Shown: positions 16,342 through 24,847, counted from the first letter of the stretch. The stretch: DNA of 64,000 bases from an alpha proteobacterium AAP38 (GCA_001296005.1 LJHR01000017.1:1-64000); one strand, 5' to 3'. Notes: generated from the sequence alone by a model not told the origin. Program-made: numbers and translations.

Positions 16342-16668
16342 ATGAAGACCATCAAAGAGTATCAGAAGGCAGATGGCACCAGCCCTTTTGCAGAATGGTT
16401 CGATGGCCTTCATCATGTCGCTGCGGCCAAAGTCGTGACGGCAAAATCAAAGCTGCAGAACGGGATCGGCGATGTGAAGCCGGTTGGTGAGGGTGTTTCG
16501 GAAATCAGGATCGACTGGGGCCCAGGATATCGGGTCTATTTCGGTCAAGATGGCCTGAAGCTGGTGATCCTGCTGGCCGGCGGTGACAAAAGCACCCAGG
16601 ACCAGGACATCAAAGACGCCAAAGCGTATTGGGATGATTACAAGAATCGGAAAAGGAGCAAGAAATGA
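16342..16668 (+). CDS. Addiction-module killer protein (RelE superfamily, HigB2-like)
   Basis: A 108-residue toxin of the 'putative addiction module killer' group: SPFAEWFDGLHHVAAAKVVT, then VKPVGEGVSEIRIDWGPGYR and VYFGQDGLKLVILLAGGDKS with the closing Q-D-x-D-I-x-x-A-K-x-Y-W pattern. The R-x-YF and LLAGGDK-x-x-Q blocks identify the family. It lacks a strong ribosome binding site, so the leader may be very short. The stop overlaps the antitoxin ATG by 4 bases. Third TA pair in a row in this region. Confidence 0.87.
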   Translation: MKTIKEYQKADGTSPFAEWFDGLHHVAAAKVVTAKSKLQNGIGDVKPVGEGVSEIRIDWGPGYRVYFGQDGLKLVILLAGGDKSTQDQDIKDAKAYWDDYKNRKRSKK

Positions 16669-16985
16669 GCCTGACGCGCGAATTCAAGGATACCGTGAAG
16701 GCCCGAGCCGACCGTGATCCTGCTTTCCGTCAGGCCATGGTCGCTGAGGCTGTAAGCTGCTTCGTTGAGGGCGACATTGCTACCATGAAGATCCTACTGC
16801 GGGACTATATCAATGCCACTGACGGCTTTGAGGCCGTGGCCAGGGCTGCCGGGAAAAGCGCCAAGAGCCTGATGCGCTCGCTGAGCGCTACTGGCAACCC
16901 GCAGCTCGACACGCTGGCGCCGATCATCGCCTATGCGAGCAAGCGTGAGAATATCGGCGGCTTCGAGGCTGTAGCCCTCGCATGA
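16665..16985 (+). CDS. Addiction-module antidote protein (HigA2-like HTH)
   Basis: A 106-residue antitoxin. The N-terminal part is helical, and the HTH is at about residues 47-90: FEAVARAAGKSAKSLMRSLS then ATGNPQLDTLAPIIAYASKR. This is the usual partner of the preceding killer family. It overlaps the toxin by ATGA. A hairpin 20 bases downstream probably terminates transcription. Confidence 0.86.
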   Translation: MSLTREFKDTVKARADRDPAFRQAMVAEAVSCFVEGDIATMKILLRDYINATDGFEAVARAAGKSAKSLMRSLSATGNPQLDTLAPIIAYASKRENIGGFEAVALA

Positions 16986-17005
16986 TAGGCCGTGATAGGC
17001 AAATC

Positions 17006-17043
17006 ACGGGCTTGCCCATTCTGTGTGGTATGGGCAAGCCCGT
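17006..17043 (+). terminator. Hairpin behind the TA genes
   Basis: Perfect 14-base arms, ACGGGCTTGCCCAT and ATGGGCAAGCCCGT, with a 10-base loop (17020-17029), 20 bases after the antitoxin stop codon. No clear T-run follows (TACTCTG), so termination may be weak or bidirectional. Confidence 0.55.
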
Positions 17044-17495
17044 TACTCTGCTGATGAATTGCCTAATGGCTTTAGCTGTCTCGGTAGGGGCCGCCGAGAG
17101 CCCTGTTCGTCGGCTGTCACCCCCTCGCCGCATCCCGTCCATCAGGAGCCAGCGGAGGTGGAGCCGGAGGCTCCGCACGAGGGGCCCCGCGCAGCGAGGA
17201 TACGTGTGGATGCCGGCGGAACCGGAGCGCTCCTGATAGGGATGCAGCGCGAGGTGGTGACGGCAGAACAGGGCCAAAGGCGCCGCCATACAATATGCCA
17301 GACTCCTGCCGGAGGCAGACCGTAAGAGCGGCGCTTGTTGTTTGTGATGGGTGAGGGAGCGGATGAGGCTGTAACGCGCGCGAGGGGGGCGAAAGGTCCT
17401 GAATGCAGGCGGCTGCCGGGGCTCCGCGCGGAAGGCCAGTCTGGCCACCTTTCGCGCGCGCCAGCGCGTTCGTCAGCCTCACCAATCCCACATCC
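17044..17495. other. GC-rich non-coding stretch
   Basis: About 450 GC-rich bases between the TA hairpin and the IS21 left end. Frames here are low-complexity in both strands and I support no gene. A GCGAAAGGT...ACCTTTCGC inverted pair frames 17388-17457 with CGCGCG tracts outside, possibly a folded structure. Function unknown. Confidence 0.35.
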
Positions 17496-17702
17496 TGTCA
17501 ATCGGCATAGAAGTTTGACCCTGTATCGGCGTCGAAAGTTGACTCAGCTTTGGTTTGTGTTTTGCGGTCGTGCAGGTAGTCCATAGGAGGGTCCCGCGCG
17601 GGGCGCGGCGTGCCCCCACGAGGCTGACGCGGCGTCGCGCGCGGGAGGAACCTGTGGACCCACCTGAACGATCCGCCAGGGGTGGGGGTCCGGGGGCGGG
17701 GA

Positions 17703-18398
17703 TCAAGCTCGGTTCTTGAACCGCCAGCTGTCATTGCCGGTTTCGACGATGTCACAATGATGGGTGAGCCGGTCGAGCAGGGCCGTGGTCATCTTGGCGT
17801 CACCGAACACGTTGGGCCATTCGCCGAATGCCAAGTTGGTGGTGACCAGGATGGAAGTCTGCTCATAGAGCCGGCTGATCAGGTGGAACAGTAATTGGCC
17901 GCCGGATTGGGCGAACGGCAGATAGCCCAGTTCATCCAGCACGACGAGGTCAAGCTTGGCGAGATGGTCGGCGATGCGCTCCTGCCGTCCGCCCCTCGCC
18001 TCGGCATCGAGACGGTTGACCAGATCGACGACAGTGTAGAACCGGACCCTGGCGCCGCCACGGATGCAGGATCGGGCGATGGCGAGATGGCTCTTGCCGG
18101 TGCCTGTTCCGCCTACCAGCACGGCGTTGCGCTGCTCGGCCAGGAACGATCCGGTGGCCAGATCACGGATCAACGCCTCGTTGATCGGCGTGCCGGAGAA
18201 ATCGAACTGGGCCAGGTCCTTTGCCAGCGGCAGGCGGGCGATGGTCATCTGGCACTTGATCGACCGCGCCTCATTCTCGGCGATCTCGGCCTTCAGCAGT
18301 TCGCCGATGATGCGGGGCACGGGATATTGCCGCTTGAGCCCGTCGGCGATCACCTCGTCAAAGGCGGCGCGCATGCCGATGAGTTTCAGCGTGCCCAT
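17703..18398 (-). CDS. istB: IS21-family helper ATPase IstB
   Basis: A 231-residue AAA+ ATPase of the IstB/DnaC type. Walker A is [18 protein letters not shown] near residue 90, Walker [20 protein letters not shown] near 147, and sensor [19 protein letters not shown] near 180. IstB helps the IstA transposase to choose targets. It is slightly short at the N-terminus for the family (usual ~245-260). It lies behind istA on the minus strand with a 13-base overlap. The ATPase seems intact, although its partner is not. Confidence 0.88.
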   Translation of the reverse strand: MGTLKLIGMRAAFDEVIADGLKRQYPVPRIIGELLKAEIAENEARSIKCQMTIARLPLAKDLAQFDFSGTPINEALIRDLATGSFLAEQRNAVLVGGTGTGKSHLAIARSCIRGGARVRFYTVVDLVNRLDAEARGGRQERIADHLAKLDLVVLDELGYLPFAQSGGQLLFHLISRLYEQTSILVTTNLAFGEWPNVFGDAKMTTALLDRLTHHCDIVETGNDSWRFKNRA

Positions 18399-18910
18399 GA
18401 TCTCCAGGATTCATGACGCTCCATTGACCGTTCTCCGCAGGCTGCATACCGCCCGCAATCGGCCACCGGCGCATGCCGGAGGGTCAGGGCGGTGGGGGTG
18501 AGGATACTGATGGGGCTGGGCGGCTCCCGACGCCGGGACAGAATGTTCAGCACCACGTCGCTGGAATGCACTCCGTTGTGCAGGGCCTCGGCACAGGCCG
18601 CCTCCACGGCGGCCAGCCCGTCGGTCAGCACGGCAGCCAGGATATCCACCATTTGCCGGACGCCATCGGCTGAGCTGGCCAGCTTGGCCTGGATACGGCC
18701 CAGGCTGCCGGGCAAGGCCCAGTCCTTGAACGGCGCCCCGTTGCGCAGCGCGCCCGGCTTGCGGGCCAGCACAGGCACATACGCCCCAGATCGCAGAACC
18801 TTCCGTACCGTGTTCCGAGATAGGCCAAGGTCCCGCGCGATCTCCCGGATACCCTTCCCCTTGACCAAGGACTCACGGCGGATCCGCCCGATGGTTGCCA
18901 CGATCAGCAT
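18386..18910 (-). pseudogene. istA: IS21 transposase IstA with internal deletion
   Basis: The frame is open but joins two distant parts of IstA. Residues ~1-42 are the N-terminal HTH (MLIVATIGRIRRESLVKGKG, then GLSRNTVRKVLRSGA). From about residue 43 it continues as the C-terminal part (PVLARKPGALRNGAPFKDWA and DGLAAVEAACAEALHNGVHS, then SISILTPTALTLRHAP). The DDE catalytic core of some 300 residues in between is gone. The deletion is in frame. Product length is ~174 residues against a usual ~500. It is non-functional as a transposase but could still bind the ends. Confidence 0.84.
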
Positions 18911-19027
18911 CCCCCAGCCCGCCCAGATCGGTTCTCGATCCAGGCAGTCCAACAGCCATAAACAGCAGGGTCATAGTTGGACGCCTATAACCCCGATATA
19001 CGGGTCACTTTTCCACGCCGGATAACA

Positions 19028-19164
19028 CGCGCGAGACACAGGAGATGATGTTTGATGCCCATGACCGGGATTTCGCCTTTTTCCGGGGGACCTGCACGCG
19101 CGATATCTACGACAACATACGGACGGCGGTGGATACGGTGTTCCTGGGCAGAGAACGGGTGTTC
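19028..19164 (+). pseudogene. Fragment of a second IS21-type transposase (DDE core)
   Basis: Directly outside the IS21 right end, on the opposite strand to istA, the frame reads ETQEMMFDAHDRDFAFFRGT then CTRDIYDNIRTAVDTVFLGR, which is the central DDE-domain segment of IstA proteins ('MMFDAHDRAFAFFGG...'). It ends after ~40 residues; beyond it (to 19322) the frame loses similarity. It comes from another copy, not the deleted one, because the orientation differs. Confidence 0.68.
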
Positions 19165-19322
19165 ATACTCGGGAGGCTTGACCGATGGCAGGTTGTTCCG
19201 GTGCTCAATCTGACCGGTTCGTCATCAAATCTCATCACCCTCCGTACCGACCTCGACTTGCGGATGCTTGAACCGCCGATCAGGATCAGGTCGAGGACGC
19301 GATCATTGGGAATGGTGAGGAT

Positions 19323-20414
19323 ATGACGATGAGCAACAACCGTACTGGTTTGTCAGACAGTACACGCAGTCTTGCACTTGTCCCGACTTCCGCCTCATCA
19401 GCGCTGCCAACAGAACTGGCACACCTGTCCCGTTTACTCCATGAAGCCGACGCTTTCCGCGCACAGGCACAGTCTGCAAACACGATTACAGCTTATACCC
19501 GGGACTGGGGTGCTTGGCTGGGCTTCTGCCGGCAAGCCGGAGTAGAGCCAAATAACATCACCCCCCTCTCAGTCAGTCTCTATCTCACCGCTCTGGCCCG
19601 TCAGGCCAGCCCTACCACAGGGCAGGCGCTGACAGTCGGAACGATTGAACGCCGCCTCTATGGGTTGGTTGATCAAGCCCGCAATCGCGGCCATAACATT
19701 GATGCGCGTCATCCTGATATTCAGCAGGTACTTTCCGGCATCAAGGCAAGCCGCCATCAGCCGCCCCAGCCTAAACTGGCTCTTTCACCAGAAGAGCTGA
19801 GGGCAATGGTAGGAACCCTGCCCCTCACCTTGCGCGGCTTGCGAGATCGTACACTCCTGCTGTTGGGCTATGCCAGTGCCCTGCGCCGGTCAGAACTCGT
19901 AGGACTTGAAGCTGAACGTCCCCCTACCCTGCAAGCCTCATCATGCCGCGGCTGGATCGAGTGGCAGACAGAAAGCCTCGGCGTCCTGTTGGTGGTCCGT
20001 GGTAAAGGCAGTCGTTGGCGGATGATACCTGTAGGGCCTGGCTCCACGGAAGGAACGTGCCCTGTCCAGAATTTGCGCCGCTGGCTGGAAGAGGCTCGTA
20101 TCGCATCAGGAGCAGTTTTCAGGGGCATATCACCAAATGACACGGTAGGGGCTCTTCGCTTGTCGGACCGACAGGTGGCTCGTCTGGTTCAGCGTACGGC
20201 CCTAGCAGCTGGCATTCGGGCCGATTTACCCGAGACAGATCGGATGCGAGCGTTTGCAGCACACAGCCTGCGCTCAGGTTTAGCCAGCTACGCAGATGTG
20301 GAGGAATATCAAATCCAGCGGCAATTAGGTCACCGATCACTCTCTACGACACGACGATATCGCCAACAACGGGACCTGTTTCGCGTCAACATCACGCAGG
20401 CCGCTGGCCTATGA
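19323..20414 (+). CDS. Tyrosine recombinase / site-specific integrase
   Basis: A 363-residue phage-integrase-family protein. The N-terminal SAM-like core-binding domain covers ~45-150 (SANTITAYTRDWGAWLGFCR). The catalytic domain has all expected residues: Arg in ALRRSELVGLE near 187, Lys in VVRGKGSRWRMIP near 232, H-x-x-R in AHSLRSGLA near 313-316, the GH in QLGHRSLSTT near 336, and the nucleophilic Tyr in RRYRQQRD near 346. It is complete. It lies beside the IS21 remnant without a tRNA, so it may act as a plasmid multimer resolvase or transposon integrase. ATG 19329 is an alternative start. Confidence 0.9.
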   Translation: MTMSNNRTGLSDSTRSLALVPTSASSALPTELAHLSRLLHEADAFRAQAQSANTITAYTRDWGAWLGFCRQAGVEPNNITPLSVSLYLTALARQASPTTGQALTVGTIERRLYGLVDQARNRGHNIDARHPDIQQVLSGIKASRHQPPQPKLALSPEELRAMVGTLPLTLRGLRDRTLLLLGYASALRRSELVGLEAERPPTLQASSCRGWIEWQTESLGVLLVVRGKGSRWRMIPVGPGSTEGTCPVQNLRRWLEEARIASGAVFRGISPNDTVGALRLSDRQVARLVQRTALAAGIRADLPETDRMRAFAAHSLRSGLASYADVEEYQIQRQLGHRSLSTTRRYRQQRDLFRVNITQAAGL

Positions 20415-20610
20415 TCCGCAGTCAGGTAGACCTGGTTTACAAGCCACAATCTGGAGGAACGGCGACACCCTCGCTTCCCATAAGAGGCCAGTCACTTGAG
20501 TAAACCCCACGGGGTGAAAAGCTTCATGCCCACGTCTTGATCAGTTGGGGGCGTGTTGCCCTTCCAACTGGGTAGCAGTAGGAAATACTCCAGTTTGACG
20601 CAATACCCCC
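20415..20610. other. Short intergenic region
   Basis: Convergent gap between the integrase and the aminotransferase gene. No gene, clear terminator or repeat is seen. Confidence 0.4.
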
Positions 20611-21723
20611 TTAGGAAGCGCCGTTCCAGCCGGCGATCGCGTCCACGACAAACCGCACTGATGTCAGTGGCATCTGCGGCCAGAAAGGTAGGCTTAGCAC
20701 ATCGGATGCCATAGCTTCCGCAAGGGGAAAGGTTCCCTCCCGCAGGTCGAGCGGAGCATAGGCCGGCTGCCGGTGAGGGGCACAAGGGTAATGCACCAGG
20801 GTCTGGATGCCCTGCGTCTTCAGATAACGGGCCAGCCCCTCGCGGGAGCCGCGCACCCGGACCACGTACAGATGCCAGACGCTTTCCATTCCCGGACGGA
20901 CCACGGGGGCCACAACCGAGGGGCAGTCAGCCAGCAAGCAGGTATATTCCGCCGCCAGCGCCTGTCGCTGCCGGTTCCAGGCCGGCAACCGGGGCAGTTT
21001 GACCCGCAGGATGGCGGCCTGCATTTCGTCCAGGCGTGAATTCGTGCCCAGGATCTCATGCTGGTATTTGATGGTGGAGCCATAGTTGCGCAGCAGGCGC
21101 AGGCGATGGGCCAGTTGATCGTCATTGGTCACGACAGCGCCGCCATCGCCCAGGGCGCCCAGATTCTTAGTCGGATAGAAGCTGAAGGCCGCCAGGGTCC
21201 CCATGCCCCCGACAGGCCGCCCCGCGACCGTGGCGCCATGCGCCTGGGCCGCATCCTCCAGCACAGCCAGACCGTGACGGGCTGCAATGGCGTTGATGGC
21301 GACTATATCCGCCGGCTGGCCATAGAGATGGACGGGGATGATGCAGCGGGTACGCGGCGTGATGGCCGCCTCGATCCTGGCCGGATCGATATTAAAGCTG
21401 GCCGGATCTGGCTCCACCCCCACAGGGGTGGCACCGGCGGCGGAAACCGCCAGCCAGGTCGCCACGAATGTATGGCTGGGCACGATCACCTCGTCCCCGC
21501 TACCGATCCCCAGCGCCTTCAGGCCCAGGGTCAGGGCCGCCAGCCCGTCAGAGACCCCGATGCAATGGCGCGCACCGCAATAGGCGGCGAACTCCGCTTC
21601 GAACGCTTCCAACTGCGGGCCCATGATATAATGGCTCGCATCCAGCACAGCACCCACGGCCGCATCCAGTTCTGACCGGATTTCCGCATGACCCGAGGTC
21701 AGATCATAAAAAGGAATGCTCAT
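20611..21723 (-). CDS. DegT/DnrJ/EryC1/StrS-family sugar aminotransferase
   Basis: A 370-residue PLP-dependent aminotransferase of nucleotide-sugar metabolism. The PLP Lys is in AFSFYPTKNLGALGDGGAVV near residue 183; VLEDAAQAHGATV gives the Asp that contacts the PLP nitrogen; GDEVIVPSHTFVATWLAVSA and the closing LPFWPQMPLTSVRFVVDAI are typical. The gene overlaps the stop of the upstream FdtA/QdtA-like isomerase by ATGA. Together they fit FdtB or QdtB, which make dTDP-3-amino-3,6-dideoxyhexose (Fuc3N or Qui3N). The exact sugar cannot be told. The acyl-transferase FdtC/QdtC is not next to it. Confidence 0.88.
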   Translation of the reverse strand: MSIPFYDLTSGHAEIRSELDAAVGAVLDASHYIMGPQLEAFEAEFAAYCGARHCIGVSDGLAALTLGLKALGIGSGDEVIVPSHTFVATWLAVSAAGATPVGVEPDPASFNIDPARIEAAITPRTRCIIPVHLYGQPADIVAINAIAARHGLAVLEDAAQAHGATVAGRPVGGMGTLAAFSFYPTKNLGALGDGGAVVTNDDQLAHRLRLLRNYGSTIKYQHEILGTNSRLDEMQAAILRVKLPRLPAWNRQRQALAAEYTCLLADCPSVVAPVVRPGMESVWHLYVVRVRGSREGLARYLKTQGIQTLVHYPCAPHRQPAYAPLDLREGTFPLAEAMASDVLSLPFWPQMPLTSVRFVVDAIAGWNGAS

Positions 21724-22136
21724 TCAGGTCGTTCGCCTGTTGCCTTAAAAAGAAACTCGTCAAGATCGCGGATATAATCCGCCTCGTCATAATGGTGGGA
21801 GGCCAGCACGACGCAGCAGGCCCCGGACGAGAAATTATGGAGTTCCCGCCAGACCATGTTGCGCATGTACAGGCCATAATAGGAACGGTTCAGCGTCACA
21901 GTCTGCTGGCGCTTGCCATCGTTCAGATGGATGTCGAAACTGCCGCTGACGGCAATCACGACCTGGTGCAGCTCCTTGTGGGCATGGCCACCACGATGCG
22001 CACCGCCAGGCACATCATAGAGATAATAGACGCGGTTGATATCGAACGGGATCGTGCTGCCGCCTTCGATGAAGGTCAGGTTGCCGCGTCGATCACTGAC
22101 GATCGGGAAATGCACAAGCTCCCATGACCCTGACAT
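21720..22136 (-). CDS. FdtA/QdtA-type dTDP-4-keto-6-deoxyglucose 3,4-ketoisomerase
   Basis: A 138-residue cupin of the WxcM/FdtA family. Marks are FPIVSDRRGNLTFIEGGSTI at the start, the VYYLYDVPGGAHRGGHAHKE cupin motif with the His cluster expected at the active site, and LYMRNMVWRELHNFSSGACC. These enzymes convert dTDP-4-keto-6-deoxy-D-glucose to the 3-keto isomer, the substrate for the aminotransferase encoded downstream. RmlA and RmlB, needed to make the dTDP sugar, are not in the window and would be elsewhere in the genome. Confidence 0.88.
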   Translation of the reverse strand: MSGSWELVHFPIVSDRRGNLTFIEGGSTIPFDINRVYYLYDVPGGAHRGGHAHKELHQVVIAVSGSFDIHLNDGKRQQTVTLNRSYYGLYMRNMVWRELHNFSSGACCVVLASHHYDEADYIRDLDEFLFKATGERPE

Positions 22137-22684
22137 TTCTCATCTCCGCACGTTGCCCGGCATGCACAGTATCAGTGCCGTCTTCTTCGCGTCAGGAGAT
22201 CATACCGGCTCTCAAGCGGCCATGCCAGGAACTCGGTCCCGAACTGGATCTGTCCCCTTCTCAGACGCCCTAGCCGACTCCGTGATCGAGGAAGGCGGGC
22301 GCGTCGCCGGCATCGAACACCCTTTTACGCTTAAAGCCGATGCCTTGATCCGCTGCACTGGCACCGGCAAGACCGAACAAGACCGGCTAAACACCATCCA
22401 TCTGCTCTATGCAGCCGGCCAGGCTTGACCGCATGACTCCGGTCCACCGGTCGGAGACCCACAACCTTCTGCAATCGACCGACGCCTACCTGATACCCGT
22501 CGAGGGCGATCTGGATGTCGTGAGCTATATCCGCCGCACAGCGCAGGCGATCTGGCCGCTCTAAACTGCACTACCATCTGATATAATTGGCTTTCCACCG
22601 ATATGGCAAAATCTCTATGCACCAGCAAGAAGCCAAATTATTTCAATGCGTTAACATGACATTCTTGAGTCGATCCAATACCCA
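22137..22684 (+). other. Gene-poor region with possible gene fragments
   Basis: About 550 bases without an intact gene. Two plus-strand pieces look coding: DSVIEEGGRVAGIEHPFTLK with KTEQDRLNTIHLLYAAGQA ending at 22428, and a 43-residue frame at 22433-22564 containing NLLQSTDAYLIPVEGDLDVV and RRTAQAIWPL. Neither is recognised. They may be remains of one gene broken by a frameshift near 22425. The rest, from 22565, becomes AT-rich towards the hipBA operators. Confidence 0.3.
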
Positions 22685-22778
22685 ATAACCGTTCGGTTAT
22701 AAACTCACCTGATCGCTGGCTTTATAACCGATCAGTGATAATATGACTTGAATTACATTTTCATAACCGGTCGGTGAT
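22685..22778 (+). promoter_or_regulatory. Three hipBA operator repeats at 39-base spacing
   Basis: Related 16-base sites start at 22685 (ATAACCGTTCGGTTAT), 22724 (ATAACCGATCAGTGAT) and 22763 (ATAACCGGTCGGTGAT). The first is a 7-2-7 palindrome; the others are degenerate. Both intervals are exactly 39 bases, and the last site ends 5 bases before the hipB ATG. This fits cooperative autorepression by HipB. Confidence 0.72.
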
Positions 22779-22783
22779 ATTCA

Positions 22784-23062
22784 ATGCCGTCTCCCATCCT
22801 TATCTACAGCATCAACGATGCCAGATGCTTTGTTCGCGCCGAGCGCCGTCGCCGGAAACTCTCGCAGAGCTTCGCAGCGGGGATGGCGGGCTACACCCAG
22901 AAATGGCTGTCGGATTTCGAGAGCGGGCGCACCGACCCGCCCTTCTCGATGGTTTTGCGGATGATGAGGACGTTTGGAGGGAATATCAGCGTTCAGCTTG
23001 CGAACATCGAGATGGAGCCGGAGAGCGAGCTGGATCTCGAACTTGAAACGGGGCTTAGCTAA
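22784..23062 (+). CDS. hipB: HipB-like XRE antitoxin
   Basis: A 92-residue Cro/CI-type DNA-binding protein: RCFVRAERRRRKLSQSFAAG, then YTQKWLSDFESGRTDPPFSM and VLRMMRTFGGNISVQ. It fits the HipB antitoxin family and directly precedes hipA; stop TAA and hipA ATG overlap (TAATG). The C-terminal tail is acidic and hydrophobic (EPESELDLELETG), probably contacting HipA. Three regularly spaced operators lie just upstream. A weak ribosome binding site suggests modest translation. Confidence 0.87.
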   Translation: MPSPILIYSINDARCFVRAERRRRKLSQSFAAGMAGYTQKWLSDFESGRTDPPFSMVLRMMRTFGGNISVQLANIEMEPESELDLELETGLS

Positions 23063-24360
23063 TGCTTTCGGTTCGCCTGAATGGAATCGAGGCCGGGTAT
23101 CTGGAAGCCCAAAGGGATGGTTTCCTGTCATTCCGCTATAGCGAAGCTTGGCTGAAGCGACCCGCTGCCTATCAGCTGTCAATGTCGATGCCGTTGAGCA
23201 CTCAAATGTACGGAGAAGCAATAGCGGGTCCGTGGTTTGACGGCCTTTTGCCCGACAATAGGAACGTGCGAGAGACACTGGCCAGACGGTTTGAGATCGA
23301 TGCCGGCGATGATTACGGATTGCTGGAAGCCCTCGGTCGTGAATGCCCAGGCGCCGTTTCAGTCATGCCACTCGATGCAGAACAGATTCCGGAAGACAAG
23401 ATCGATCTGGCCTACTCGGTCCTGAGTGTGAAGGAACTCGCCGATCACATCCGCAATCTGCCTACGCGACCGCTTTTCGTGGATGCCGACGGCGAAATGC
23501 GTCTCTCGCTTCCTGGCGTTCATCATAAAAGCGCCGTGCTGCTAGTTAGCAATGCTGTTGCATTGTCGCGCGACCGAACGCCCACAACACATATCCTCAA
23601 GGTGGACATTCAAGGCTTGCCGGACTCCATCCGCGTCGAAAATTTCTGCCTGCGCGTAGCGGGCGCCGTCGGCCTAAAGGTTCCCCGCAGTCGCGTATAC
23701 GTCGCTGAAGACCAAACCTACATGCTCATCGCACGATATGATCGCATGATGGGCGAAAGAGCTGACGGCACGCGCTTCCTGCGTAGGCTGCACCAAGAGG
23801 ATTTCTGCCAGGCGACGGGACGCTATCCGCGCGAAAAATACGAAAAGGATGGAGGCCCGGGCTGGAAAGATTGCTTCAAGCTATTGGACCGCACCAGCGA
23901 CCCGATCTCAGCCAAGACGGAACTGCTGAACAGGGCCATTTTCCAGTTCCTCATCGGCAATCCCGACGCGCACGCCAAGAACTACTCCCTCGTACACCGG
24001 TCCGGACGGACCTATTTGAGCAAGCTCTATGATCTGAACAATGCTGCCGCCTTCCGTGAACATTACAAGGAACAAAGGCCGCGCTTGGCTATGTGGGTTG
24101 GCGGCGAGCGCAATCCCGATACACTGGAACCTGCCCATTGGAATGCATTTGCAGAAGACATCGGGCTAAGGCATGAACTCGTTAAGCGCGCCCTGAGGGA
24201 CCTGGCGGGTCGGCTTCCAGAAGCCTGCCGGCAGATGCGGGCGGAATTCGCCGGTAGCATAGAAGATTCACACCTACTAGATATTGTCCTTGAGGATGTC
24301 TCTGCGCGATGTGCCAGGGCGGTCGCTATGCTTGACACGGATAGGGGGCCTCGACTGTAA
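23062..24360 (+). CDS. hipA: HipA-family serine/threonine kinase toxin
   Basis: A 432-residue HipA-type kinase. The N-terminal part has the family's GPWFDGLLPDNRNVRETLAR block (near 52-71). The kinase core has THILKVDIQGLPDSI with the ATP-binding Lys, the catalytic loop FLIGNPDAHAKNYSLVH near 295-310 (Asp and Asn present) and LSKLYDLNNAAAF with the metal-binding Asp. HipA kinases phosphorylate glutamyl- or other aminoacyl-tRNA synthetases and cause dormancy. Length is close to the family norm and all key residues seem present, so it is probably active. Confidence 0.88.
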   Translation: MLSVRLNGIEAGYLEAQRDGFLSFRYSEAWLKRPAAYQLSMSMPLSTQMYGEAIAGPWFDGLLPDNRNVRETLARRFEIDAGDDYGLLEALGRECPGAVSVMPLDAEQIPEDKIDLAYSVLSVKELADHIRNLPTRPLFVDADGEMRLSLPGVHHKSAVLLVSNAVALSRDRTPTTHILKVDIQGLPDSIRVENFCLRVAGAVGLKVPRSRVYVAEDQTYMLIARYDRMMGERADGTRFLRRLHQEDFCQATGRYPREKYEKDGGPGWKDCFKLLDRTSDPISAKTELLNRAIFQFLIGNPDAHAKNYSLVHRSGRTYLSKLYDLNNAAAFREHYKEQRPRLAMWVGGERNPDTLEPAHWNAFAEDIGLRHELVKRALRDLAGRLPEACRQMRAEFAGSIEDSHLLDIVLEDVSARCARAVAMLDTDRGPRL

Positions 24361-24585
24361 AAATGGCACGTCTGCTTTCCATCTTCCTCACGAATCGGCC
24401 AGCCTGCTGCATTCGAGGCCTGTCGCTTCGACTGTGCGCGCTAACGCATAACCCCAGCCTCATCCTTCCCCGAAAGCATCAGATCGACATTTCATGATTC
24501 CAAGATAATCAGGTCTGCTTTTTTGGCGAAAGGTCTAGAATTCCGCTAGCTTGCTCCGATCACATCCCTGTCGGTCGATTCGGAC
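24361..24585. other. Non-coding stretch before the first origin
   Basis: About 220 bases between hipA and the iteron region; I see no gene and no clear terminator. Confidence 0.35.
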
Positions 24586-24791
24586 TTATCCATAGGACTC
24601 TGGTGACACCCAGAGGTTTTGAGCTCTCCAGACCGAGGCATTATCCACAGCCGATTTTTGGACTCTGGTGACGCTGGTTTGGACTCTGGTGACGCTCGAA
24701 TCCGGGCAAACCCGGTTATCCACAGGACTCTGATGACGATACTAATAACTAGAAATCTAAAAACTAACGAATAGCACCGTCACCAGAGTCC
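24586..24791 (+). other. Replication origin 1 (iterons and DnaA boxes)
   Basis: Iterons of the form GGACTCTGGTGACGC start at 24595, 24660, 24681 and 24725 (the last with GATGACGA), and an inverted copy lies at 24778-24791, just before repA. Another inverted copy follows the gene at 25767-25781. DnaA-box-like sequences are TTATCCACA at 24641 and 24716 and TTATCCATA near 24586. An AT-rich segment (24738-24775) could be the melting region. Confidence 0.8.
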
Positions 24792-24847
24792 AAATTGACA
24801 AGGCTCGGTTCGGCAACCACCCTTTGTGTCAACGTGATGAGGCAGTC

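Larger units (their letters stand above)
17496..19027. mobile_element. IS21-family element, internally deleted
   Basis: The element starts TGTCAATCGGCATAG at 17496 and ends, read inward on the minus strand, TGTTATCCGGCGTGG at 19027; these ends match at 18 of 26 positions including a shared GACCC. Subterminal repeats follow on both sides (GAAAGTTGACTC near 17533; a second GTTATAGGCGTCC copy near 18970-18993), as IS21 elements have. It carries istB and an istA that lost its catalytic domain, so it is ~1.5 kb against a usual 2-2.5 kb. No target duplication is visible. It cannot transpose alone. Confidence 0.82.

Noticed and set aside
17044-17495. Several frames of 80-170 codons before the IS21 left end
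   Set aside because: All are low-complexity Arg/Pro/Ser-rich and overlap on both strands without domain or ribosome binding site.
19323-20414. Integrative element with tRNA attachment site at the integrase
   Set aside because: No tRNA or direct repeat typical of att sites was seen around the integrase.
24586-24791. CRISPR or tandem satellite at the GGACTCT repeats
   Set aside because: Few copies, both orientations, next to a rep gene and DnaA boxes: they are iterons.
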